Below are positions 27,901-38,500 of a stretch of 64,000 bases of DNA, in pieces (the first letter of the stretch is position 1; every line of letters starts with the position of its first letter). The stretch covers positions 16,836,276 to 16,900,275 of the forward strand of contig NC_135568.1 in the NCBI RefSeq assembly GCF_964340395.1, written 5' to 3'. A program made the translations under genes and the position numbers. The notes below the pieces were generated by a model, which did no database searches, had not been told where the DNA came from, and worked only from the letters and a program-made list of their open reading frames with translations. This DNA is from Glandiceps talaboti. Taxonomy: Eukaryota > Hemichordata > Enteropneusta > Spengelidae.

Positions 27901-30454
27901 AATTTTGACATCAGCCAGAGTCAACATACAAAAGAAATATTGAGAATAATAAACCTTGTCATTCTTGTTATTGAATTTCAGGAAAAGAATACAATAAACC
28001 TGGGATAAGCCTGCACCTATTGACATTGATATTTTGAAGGATCTATTCAATACTGATGATGAGCTGTGTATGGACAATTTTCATACCCAACAGAGTGTAC
28101 CAGCAAGAGGCATTACTTGATTGAACAGTGAGCTTCAACTCCTTACACACTCAAGAAATAAGAATGAACATTGGCAGTGGTATTACATGTATATTCTCAA
28201 GATGGAAAAAACCTACATGCACTCATATTCATGACAATATTAGTGTATGATTTGTACCTTATTTTATCATCTACATATTTATATTGCAAATAGTGTTGTA
28301 TAGTTATTTGTAGCTCAAATTCTAACATTTGTATGCTGTATCCCTAGTTTATTTGAGGGCATCATACAAGATGTTGTTAGTGTCTTGTTGTTTATTATCT
28401 TCCAGTATCAACTTGGTTTTACAGTTTTATATGTAGTTCACAAATGAAGCAATGTACGTTTATGTATGCATCTGGATAGTTCAGATACCACAATGTGATA
28501 CATGCCAACGAGATCAACAGTAGCACATGTACATTGTAAAATACTTTTTTATTTTAAATTCATGTAAGTTTATTGTTACATGTGTTGCCCATCATAAGTT
28601 CAATCGTCAACACTTCTGATGAACACAACCGAAAATATTGTTGATATCAGTTAGAGACTGTCAGCTTTGTTTGAAAGAGCAGTGAAGTTATGTGACCAAA
28701 TTATTTATTTTTGGGTCCTCTGTGTCACACTGAGTTGAAAAGTGTATAGTAATATTAGAGAAAGAGAAATCACATTCGACTGAGGGCCTGGGGCCTAAGG
28801 CCCTAGTGATATGATACTCCTCCTTTTTGAATTCTGGGTTGACGTTTCACATTTACCACGGTCCACCTACATTCAGCACTTGATGAATATTAAAGATCAT
28901 TTTTATGTTATAGATATTGTTTGTTGTTGTATATTTGCATGCTAAGGCACAACCATGTGATAATGAGCAATAGAATGATATGAAAAGTCAAGAATGTCTT
29001 ATGTCCACCTGCAAAATTTGTGTATTGGAGGCCATTTTGAATATTTAATGATGTCATTAGACAAAAATTTGCATATTTTTGGGATCCGTGTTGCATTTTG
29101 ATTCCACAAATATGTGGTTATACCAGATGACACTTGGCCAGTTTGGACTCAATCACACTTGTATTGTAATATGATACATGCATTTACATTTTTTGCATCA
29201 TGTCACAGATATATCATATGTTTACCCTGTACATGATGACTAAAAACAAAGATTTGGTGCCAAAATATTTACATATTATAAAATATTTGTATATAAGTCT
29301 GCATGCTTATGACACTGAACAACAAAGTGCAATGAAAAATGAATGTTTCAGGTTTCACCAATACGAATTGACTGTAATGGCAGCCATTTTGAATATTTAA
29401 TGAGGTCACATGACCAAAATTTGCATATTTTTAGGACCACTGTCTTTGTATGTATCCAAAAATACTTGGTTATGTATGGTAAAACATGGTCAGACTCAAA
29501 CAATCCTGCAATATAGTACTTCCACTCCTTGAATTGCATGCAAAAATAACGAGTTACCACATGTTTACCGGGGTGAAATTCAAAATTTCATACATAAATC
29601 TTTACATATAATGTAATATTTCTATATTATTCCACAGGCTGGTAACATTGAGGTCTAAAATGCTATAAAAAAACTGAGAATTTTGTACTTTCACCAATAC
29701 AAATTATAAAAATGTGAAAAATATTTCATAACTTTACTGGTTTGGCGGCCATTTTGAATATTTAATGAGGTCACATGACCAAACTTTGCATATTTTTGGA
29801 AAGTGTGATATATATAGATTCCATAAATATATAGTTTTTTGGGTCATCCTTGGTCAGTTTGGACACCAGGGGTTATGTTACACGATACTTGAACCCAATT
29901 TATACCCTCTCAGGGGCTCAGGGTCCAAAGGGTTAACATACACATCATCACATGTACCATGTCAGGAGGTCATTTAGAGGTCGTTTATGTCATAGGCCAT
30001 AGCTCCCTTCGACAATCACCAGACTGTTATCAATAGCTATATGTCACCAGGTTCTACATAATGCATATTTGCATACAGAGGAGTTTGTACCAGACAACAA
30101 TCTATGAAAATTGTCGTATTTTCAAAGTTAAGAGTACTATTTAGGGTGAATCTTGGCCGGTATTGTTTTATCTAACTTCCACATTTGTATTAGTATGATT
30201 CATGTGATGTTTTCTTAGGAAATCGGCAATCTAAGCAATAATACTGTACAAACATTCACGTTTGGACACCCTAGACGTCAATACCCTTTGGAGATACATG
30301 AATCCACTTACCTTTCATATGCAATCCTATTGCTTCTAAGTGTATCTTCAGAATCTGCACCTGAACTGTAATATGTCCATGATCTATAGGGCAGATGTTG
30401 TTTAGCATATTCCTCAAAATCGTCAACGCAAATCATCTTCTTCGAATCTGCCAT
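20728..30454 (-). CDS. 2-hydroxyacid oxidase copy A (FMN-dependent, peroxisomal)
   Basis: Seven exons, from 5' on the minus strand: 30454-30312, 26211-26060, 25760-25471, 23272-23054, 21783-21625, 21214-21145 and 20795-20728. They join in frame to 366 residues plus stop, close to the usual 2-hydroxyacid oxidase length of about 360-370. The protein starts [23 protein letters not shown] and catalytic elements of the glycolate oxidase family are present: YY (28-29), VVTVD (Asp162), VLKGIL (Lys233), [10 protein letters not shown] (His257, Arg260), [11 protein letters not shown] and IGRP. The C-terminus SSKL is a type 1 peroxisomal signal. Family reaction: oxidation of 2-hydroxyacids to 2-oxoacids with H2O2. 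Unusual: the Trp of the family SSW motif is Ala112, and the Gln of QLY is Asp132. Intron 1 (4.1 kb) holds a MITE and a TTAA-bounded insertion; intron 3 holds a Penelope relic. Upstream similarity to B and C stops about 30 bp before the ATG, so its promoter differs. Confidence 0.9.
23985..24650 (+). mobile_element. Penelope-like element fragment (GIY-YIG end) in intron 3 of oxidase A
   Basis: Plus-strand pieces encode [26 protein letters not shown], a Cys-rich stretch [25 protein letters not shown] (start of the GIY-YIG fold) and, after frame breaks, [18 protein letters not shown] and [19 protein letters not shown]. The same segments occur at 49515-50160 in oxidase C, where the RT part is also kept. 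The copy has frameshifts after the GIY-YIG start and lacks the RT, so it is a dead 5'-truncated relic. It lies antisense to the host gene. Confidence 0.75.
24876..25015. repeat. (TA)n tract and duplicated palindromic unit behind the Penelope relic
   Basis: About 55 bp of TA units, then two tandem copies of a roughly 28-bp unit containing TATATATAAGTAATATGTTG, partly self-complementary. Confidence 0.85.
26470..27099. mobile_element. MITE-like non-autonomous DNA transposon in intron 1 of oxidase A
   Basis: About 630 bp absent from the homologous intron of oxidase C (about 51920). Terminal inverted repeats: left core 26479-26510 and right core 27057-27088 match at 30 of 32 positions, both containing TTACCCACAACTCTCTCTGA. 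G-rich ends extend a few bases beyond. No transposase frame. The empty site is a poly-G run, so the target duplication cannot be resolved. Confidence 0.8.
27339..29936. mobile_element. 2.6-kb insertion ending at TTAA in intron 1 of oxidase A (piggyBac-like candidate)
   Basis: Oxidase C has a continuous intron here (about 52190) where A carries 2.6 kb of extra sequence. The right junction is GGG-TTAA at 29933-29936, and the empty site in C contains a single TTAA at the same point, as expected for TTAA-specific piggyBac elements. The left junction is not cleanly preserved. A short open stretch beginning ATGGCGAGAACGCGACC near 27442 may be a transposase start, but no intact transposase is visible. 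Confidence 0.45.
29027..29800. repeat. 350-365-bp subterminal tandem repeat (three units)
   Basis: The phrase GCCATTTTGAATATTTAATG followed by a GTCA-rich stretch and TTTGCATATTTTT recurs at about 29030, 29381 and 29749. The repeats lie near the right end of the TTAA-bounded insertion. The first two intervening spans share similar AT-rich content and end in a TTTCACCAATAC motif. Confidence 0.8.
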
Positions 30455-31890
30455 GGTTTAGTATGTGTGATTTTATCTAAACTGCATGAAAACTGGCGTT
30501 TAAGCTTCCGGTTCAACACCGGTTGATCAGCGGTTCAACGATGTGTACGCCTCGACCGGAAGAGAACCGGCAGTAGCAACCGTTGTTTACGTCGGTGAAC
30601 CGCTCGGCTTATCCGCTTCATAGTCCGACGTGTAAGGCTTGGCTTAAACTTCTTTGAACCGGTATACGTCGGATAGGGTGACCCGGGAGGGTGACATCGC
30701 CTGCGTTCGGTCGAAAACATGTTACACTTTTACAAAATTAAAAGCTGGTATTTATCAAACTTGACTACTTGCGACTGTATTACGTAGGCTAGTAACAGTA
30801 CACAGACAAATATATCCGCATCAGCAGATTTCATGACATAGAGAAAATACACACTGGGTCGGCCAGAGAAATTAAACACCTTGGGATATGATATATACCT
30901 ATTTTAATACACTTTCACAAACAGCTACAAAATGGTCGTCGGTAAAAATTCGAGATGGATTTTGTGTGTTTGTAACTTTTAATGGGGACATACGATGGGG
31001 ATCTTGGGGGTTGTCTGAGCAAATAATATGCATGTTCACAATGTTATGGTTGCAATTCATCATCACGGACCAGGAAAAGGCTAATCTGGCAGAACGCACG
31101 TCTGTCTGTCTGTCTTTGGTGGCCTAAAGTGTGAAAGATTTCCTTTGTCGGAACTCCCGGTGCGCTGGCACCCTATTTTATATGATTGGCTGTACCTTTT
31201 GGAGGTGGAGAACTTGTGGTTGAACATTAACGCCGATCACCAAAGTATAAACATTCCCTATCTAGGCTTTTCACACATTTCGGTGACGTGCTAACACTTA
31301 TCCTACTAATTACCATTACACAGTAACAAAAGTTCATAACATAGAAGGCAATGGGCTCAACTTCAACAATGAACTGCTCTCGCTTGTATTTTGGAACTTG
31401 TTTTACAGATTCCATTCATTCATGTCAAAGCTCTCCAATGCAAGGAGGTTTCTATAAAACGACTTTACCACGTGTCCAGTATCTGGTACATGAAAACTAT
31501 CGTACGTCGTACCATAGATGTAAATAATATTAGTGTTTATTAGTGATCTTAATATTTACAGCCATCGTGGTTGTACTAAAGGGAGAGCAAAGGCTTCATA
31601 AAAGCCGATGAAGGTCCATATTTGCAGCTATCACGAACCCATGGTCGAAGATGTCTTGTTACCACATGGAAAAATATTTCTCTGCCGATAGACTCTCCTT
31701 ATTCTATCTACAACAGAAATACATGACAGCACTTGTACTTCCAACGGGACAAGCGCATTGTCATTGCGTATAGTCTTGACGACGCGATAATCCTGCAGAG
31801 TTCCGAGTTCGAACTGTTGCAACCGCAGACAAGTAAAACATTATGCCTTGTTTAAGTCAATATTCACATTAAATGTCGTTTGTTTAAAAG
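30455..31890. other. Upstream region of oxidase A, no supported gene
   Basis: Similarity to the B and C promoters covers only about 30 bp upstream of the ATG. Then follows a relatively GC-rich, CpG-containing stretch (about 30490-30720), unlike its neighbours. Several short open frames overlap on both strands, none with recognisable domains. Confidence 0.4.
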
Positions 31891-32010
31891 TTGCTATTGA
31901 CGTCAAGAGTTTATCTACTTCTGAAATAAAGAGACTTCTCCATTTGTTGGGTCGTCACAACTATGTACTTGACGAACGCACACGTCAACCAATTTCTTAC
32001 GACGTGGATG
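31891..32010 (+). CDS. Possible isolated exon, unknown protein
   Basis: A 120-bp open stretch bounded by AAAAG on the left and GTAAGC on the right. It encodes a balanced, non-repetitive peptide containing STSEIKRLLHLLGRHNYVLD and RTRQPISYDVDG. Length divisible by three and clean splice borders suggest an exon of a real or decayed gene. No neighbouring exon joins it convincingly: a second open stretch at about 32319-32468 ends at a GTAAC donor but does not fit in phase. I do not recognise the family. Confidence 0.25.
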
Positions 32011-32716
32011 GTAAGCACACATTCCAATAAAAGCATTACATTTATTGTAGATATACATTACCTCATTTACTTGTACCTGCAACTCTCGGTTTTAAAACAT
32101 CCGACATAGCTTTGAGCCAAATTCTAGACTTTTTGAAATGAATAAAACTTATTTCAGTAACTACTAAAGCAAACGATCTATTTCTGGTTTCTTTTGCAGT
32201 ATCTGGTAACGGCCAATAACAATGTTAACTTTGTCCGTACTCGAAAACCGTGCGTAAAACTGAGCTGCATCTTTTTCTAATTCTCTTTTTAATTTAATTT
32301 TCACGTGTACGTGCAGTCTAGCCCCTCAGAGGGAAAAACCTGCGAGAGCCACCGAGGGAAGTTTGCGAGAAGGGTATCCCAGCAGTCCGTGGATACCAGA
32401 CGCAGCTCAGCGACGACATGCATTAACAAAAAATGTTCCCACCTCCACTCGTCCCCTTACCACGACAGGTAACAAGTATCCACTTAGACGGCGCGTGGTT
32501 TGTTTCTTACTGTGTGTAATGATAAATTCACATCATGGGAACCTAGACCTGGTTCTATAAGAGAGAGAGGTATACATTTCTACTCATTAAAAAAAATATG
32601 TTCAAAGAAAATCGAAACCTTTGAGCGAAAGTTGCTCAAAAACTTTTATTTAATATAATCTCTATTTTCGATTTCCTGCATTTCGTATATCTTTTGTTAA
32701 CATATGTATTTACTGC

Positions 32717-32720
<4 letters not shown>

Positions 32721-32749
<29 letters not shown>

Positions 32750-32752
32750 CAT

Positions 32753-32798
<46 letters not shown>
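32721..32798. repeat. (ATAC)n then (AAC)n microsatellite
   Basis: About ten ATAC units directly followed by about fifteen AAC units. The poly-Asn reading frame here is an artefact. Confidence 0.95.
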
Positions 32799-32800
<2 letters not shown>

Positions 32801-33079
32801 TAACACAAAAGAGTGGTTTAGTTACAAATCAATCCTATGATCTCACTCAAACTGAAACCTTTTTTTTCAGCTTCGTTACCGGATCGAACGCATTACGTGA
32901 ACTTACAGTTCACTTCATGCTCTTCGAAGATTCATTTGAGGTTAAGCATGGTTCACACGTACACATCGTTCAGAAATAAAAATTATCATGGTGTATACCA
33001 AGTTCATAGTTCTCCTCAGCAAACAAATTTGTCTATACCATAGTTTTTTTTAGTTTAATTTTAATAATTTGTGGTTCCC

Positions 33080-34620
33080 TTACGGGAGGTGCTCAGTTTA
33101 CATCTGGTATTAACAGTGTTAATGTCAGTGATCTGTAAGAAAATGTCATTTTACAGAAATGTGCCATATTTAAGTTCTCCCTTTTTCTTGCAAATGTCCA
33201 AGGTGTAACAAACATATATATATACTGTTTGACTTCCGTGTGGCAGCTTGGTGAAGATCGGTTCGAACCTGGTGTACATGAACATCTTCATCCTGGTGAA
33301 CCAGGACAACTCATGGTGGCAGATGTTGTAGCAAGCATTAAGGCAAAGGCAACGGAGAATGTGTTTGAGTCAGCCGGCAATATTGTAGAGGATATATTTA
33401 AGACTAAGGTTGACCCAAAGAGACCATCACCATCATTGCCAAGGATTAGCGCATTAAAACTTTAAGCCAACCGACTGAGCCGGAAGATGCGCCCTCAACA
33501 ACTAGCAGACTTGAGGCAGAAGGTAATTAACATAGATTAGGTTTGGATTGTTTTCACAGCAAAATACTAATACACATGAAGGCAAAAGCTAGAGAGTTAT
33601 AATTTGGGCACAGACTTTTATACATGAACTGATAGTGTTCATTTTAAATAAGTATGGAAGAAAATAGTAGCCATTCTATAAGTACAAGGTGTTCAGAGAC
33701 ATGGTAAACATTATCACTGAAACATCAATGTTCATATTGTTCGTCATAGGTTTCCTGCAGAAAGACGTGCTGAAGAATAGTGCTGGAAAACGACATGTGA
33801 TATTTGCTAGTGAAGAGCAACTGAATTACTTGTCCAAGTGTAAACAGTGGTACATTGATGGTACTTTTAACTTGTGAAAGAATCATTCACCCAACTACTC
33901 AACATCCACTGTTTCCATTAAAAGGATGGCGAGACATAACAAGTAGAGAAATTAATATATTTGTTTCACATTAACATTAATTGCATTACATATATATGTA
34001 ATTAAAGTATTAACAAGTATCTAGACAAGTTTTATAACATATCTAAGTTTATACTCTAGTCATATCTACGTACTTGCTTTGTACTGTTAACACTGTTAAA
34101 AGAATGATTATTTGAGAGCCATCACATACTGCATCATATACTTTTCAAATGATATGAATGCTATAAATGATTATGGCATACAAAAGAAACACTTTATTAC
34201 TTCATGACATCTATAGGAAAAACATACTGTTAAGCAAAAAAAAACAAAGAAAAAAATATTTGTAAGCAAAGACAAAGGCCTAATTTGAATATATGGGGGT
34301 GGTAATGGGTAAAATCTTGGATTCCAGAACATATACATGTAGTAAGCATAATGGATACAATGTATCAAACAATAATGATGCATGTTAATTTGTTATCATT
34401 TACCTCCACAGGTGCCTTTATGCTTTGCACTGATGTCTGTAAAAAGTGCTTCAGACTACAAGGCAGTTATCAAGGGGATTAATTCACTCCTTTCAGAGAA
34501 GAATGTCAGACCATTTATGGTCGATTTCGAATCGGCTATGGGAGGCACTGCGGGAAGTATCAAACAACACCAAACAAGCAAGTGAAGATGGCAAAAGATT
34601 TATTTCAATCCACATATTTG
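33080..34620 (+). mobile_element. MULE-type DNA transposon relic (second copy)
   Basis: Mirror-oriented relative of the left-edge relic. Blocks in order: 33230-33465 with VWQLGEDRFEPG and GQLMVADVVASIKAKA; after an in-frame TAA, a remnant ANRLSRKMRPQQ; 33750-33875 with KDVLKNSAGKRHVIFASEEQ and KQWYIDGTF; and 34412-34584 with VPLCFALMSVKSASDYKAVI and the start of the catalytic region FMVDFESAMGG (the D residue is kept). The frame is lost after that and the C-terminal half is missing. The in-frame TAA is shared with the left copy. Confidence 0.75.
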
Positions 34621-35415
34621 CTCAAAGTACATCAATTATTTCTTGTCAATATTAACATGTATCACATTTCTCTCCGTTTGATTAATATTCACTTAGACGT
34701 GTAATCCCAAATTCGTATTTCCCTCATTTTATCAAAATATAAACTGTGTATTTTATAAAGAAGAATTGTTTGTAATATGTAACATCAGTCTGTTTCAAAT
34801 TGCGCTGCATAGACACATGGCTTTGGCATTATAAAGATGTGAATGTATATGCAATCGAGATATAAATAAATCATTACTCGTACAGGGCAATTAAGTTGAT
34901 ATTTGTATTAATGCTGTTAGTATGAAAGTTGTGTTCATTACACAATGTATGGATAAGAAATATTTAAAAAGGGAATGTGGATGACCAAGTTAATCTGTGA
35001 ATGCATCAAGTATCCAACTTTCCAGCAAGATTGCCCAATTAGATTTTCTCAAAAACGACAAATCAGACCACATCTGTGGGTGATCTTGCTGGAGAATCTG
35101 GCAAGATAAATTTATACGGTCTCTTCACTATTTCATTCTCAGTTATAATTGAAAATCTTTCAGTTTTGAAACTGTGTGGTAAGTCATGCCAGAATTGTTC
35201 CTTGCAAAAAGGAGTGAATGAATAGCAGTCTAAAAGCTTGTCCTTACGGAAATGCATTCAGTTTACATCTCTGGTCATGTTTAGTTTAGCTTTCTAAAAT
35301 TTTGTAAAATGATATTGCTGAATGTTAAGTGACCAAAACGAATCACACATGACTGATACACAAATGACAGCCATACATTATAACACGTTTGCTCATATAG
35401 CGGTAGTGTTCATTT

Positions 35416-35421
35416 TTTATT
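35416..35421 (-). terminator. Candidate poly(A) signal of oxidase B
   Basis: AATAAA on the minus strand about 130 bp past the stop, same relative place as in A, C and D. Confidence 0.5.
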
Positions 35422-35549
35422 TCTGATTTATAATCTTGTTTGATATATGAATATTCAATATTGTTTTATGCAATGTGAAGTGAATAGTGTAACTTCCACC
35501 AGCTAACTCTTGAGATATCACTCCTTTGCCATATTGATTCACATTGGTA

Positions 35550-38500
35550 CTACAGTTTCGATAACAAGGGGTTCTTCTTGACAAGTGATGGCGTGATGTC
35601 AGAAATTTGGGTGCATCCTATAGAAAATAAAATGACAGCAGAATATCAATATTCACACATTCGCTGTACAGTTGTAAATTATTGATTTATATTTGTTTTC
35701 AGGACTTATTCTGTTGACTAGGGTTGAACCGCACGTGTAGCTGAAGCACATTTCCAAATGATAACGTAACAATCGCTGTTCATATTACAGTCATGACAAT
35801 TAAATAGAGTTTAATTTGATGTGCAACATGAGCAACATGCGCTCGTAAATGAATTGGTATATTTGTCAACAGATATTCGGATACGTATTGTTTTTAGGAT
35901 TACTAAAAACACGTAATACATTCAAATTTACCCACCTGATAATGCCATAGCAGTACTTAGTTCATCTCTAAGGATTTGAAGAACGTGTTTAACCCCTTCA
36001 GCACCCTGGATGATAATGGTAAGACGGGCAATAAAATGATACAGTGTTAAAGTATTGACATAACATTTTATCTCTAAGGAAAAGATAAAAAATATTAATA
36101 CATCCTTTGTTTCCAAAGTGTTTTAAGTAAAATATTGTTCTCATGTACCATAAAATATTATATCATAGAAAACTAACAGTTATTAAATATTTTGCCCGGA
36201 TGTATTATGTTAATATGGTAAAATTCCTAAAGAAACAGAAATATACATATTTGTATCCTATGTTAATTTCTATAATCCTAATTGTTCAAGTGAAAGGACA
36301 GTTGATATTTAATCTGAATGTTTTTTATCTTTACTTTTTACTACCAAACATACGTATAAATGCTAGATGAGTTATTTTAACCAATACTGTTATAACTAAG
36401 GGTTCTTTCAATTACAATTTGAATCATCCACATACCTTATATGTTAATCCATACAATACTGGTCGACCAATCAACACTGCCCTGGCACCCAAAGCCAATG
36501 CTTTCAATACATCAGTACCTTGTCGTATACCGCCATCTACGTAGACTTCTAACTTATCTCCAACAGCCTGGACAATGTCAGCAAGAACATCGATCTATGG
36601 AGAGAATTATAGTTTTAGTCCATTTATACATTCTTATATGTAGTTATCTCACCACATTCCATGTCTAAAATAAAAGAAATTGCATCACAGTTTATCACAT
36701 CTGATGAAATCAATATTACACTTGTTCATACGGTGCTCATTGATTGGCTTACATCGTGTCATATGGTATGGACTATAAACCCAGTGACCTCAATCTGCAT
36801 ACAGAGGATACTATTCGGTTACCATTTTACCTAGGGGTATATTTGCAACATTGGACTACTCTTGATGGTTTTACATCACTGATAATGGAAGTAATACAAA
36901 CCACAATATTTACATAACAAGTAATCTGCTTTCGGACACATGGACCATCAACACAGTAATCAATAGTGTGCTGCTAATTGATGTCAGACATACTGTCTTA
37001 CAATCTTATCAGAAAGTTTAACCTTTTAATACTATTTTCAACAATTTTAATGGGAACCCTATAAAATTGAACTTTAGAAACTATTCTTCAAAATTTAAAT
37101 TTGACCTTGGAGATAACAGTTAATGTAAGAAGACTGTCAAAAGATTATGTTTACCTCTAGCAATTTGCACGTACACTATGTAATGTCTCTTAGTCTAAAA
37201 ATTCAAAAATTATTGAATGATGGGCTATTTGACCTTGGAGATGAAATTAGTCCCATGCTTGAAAGCTTACATTGATTAAAATAGATGCAGAAATATAAGT
37301 TATGTCCTGAGCACATTTCTATTTGACCTTGAAGATTATGGAAAAGGTCAAAGGGTTATGTACAATGTGAAGCTTATCTTTGAAAATAGCATAGAGTAAC
37401 ATTTGAATTGAGTGTGTGTGTGTGTGTGTTCAACTGCTGGAATTACGGTGGAAAGAAATTATTGGATATTTGACCTACAAAATGTTAGCCAAGGTTAAGT
37501 GAGAGTCATTGTTTTATTATAAATCTTATTATGAATAATGTGGGGTAGTCACTTTAACGGTGTCTGTATATTTTAAACGTTTGGAGGTAAGAGACAAAGA
37601 GTGGTGAATCCCATCATGCAGAGCTAATAATTATTGCTTGACAACATTCGTGAACTTTGACACGTCACATTGCATGCCCCTCGTGTTGTTATGTAGCAAC
37701 TGTGCAGCCCTTTATGGATGTCTACTGATGCCTCATCATAGCCAGGCAACACGTCTATACTAGTGTAGGTATGACCAGGAGAGTAAAACAATGCTTTAGG
37801 AATAAGTCACTTTAATAATGATACAACACAAAATTTTGATATGCTTATCATACCATTTAAGAATATTTATTTACCGTTGCTGGCACACCATCTAATTGTC
37901 TGCCACCATGATTAGATACAACAATTCCTTGTATACCATACTGGGCTGCAAGTACAGCGTCCTCTACGGTCAGAATACCTTTCAGGACTATTGGTAGTTT
38001 GGTGATTGTCTGTAACCAAGTGATATCCTTCCACGTACAGGCCGGGTCACTGAATGTAAGCTCATCTGGTAATTTATCTTCCGAACCTGATAACTGTAAT
38101 ATATAACTAGATATTGAGTACCTTTTTCTATGCGTTACGATATTCAAATACGTCCACCCAAATCAATACACTGGAGTTACAGGTGAACTGAATATGCAAA
38201 AAAAGAGCTCCAAATCCAACGTCGACGTCGTTCAAACTTTCAACGTGGTCGTTGCGTTGGGAGTGTTGGATAACAAATTTTTTAACAATAATTTAGTGAG
38301 TTACAATAAAGAAATTAGTCAAATTTGGTTTTTCCATTTTCATGTTATTTGTTCAAGATTGTATGCAAGTAAACTTATAAGTTATAGACAATGATATACG
38401 TTGGGTATCAAATGAGGTTAATTTTTTTGCATTAATGTAAATTCTACAGATAAATTATTTATTGTTCCTTTGATAGTATTCTCAGTTTCAATGTCATTAT

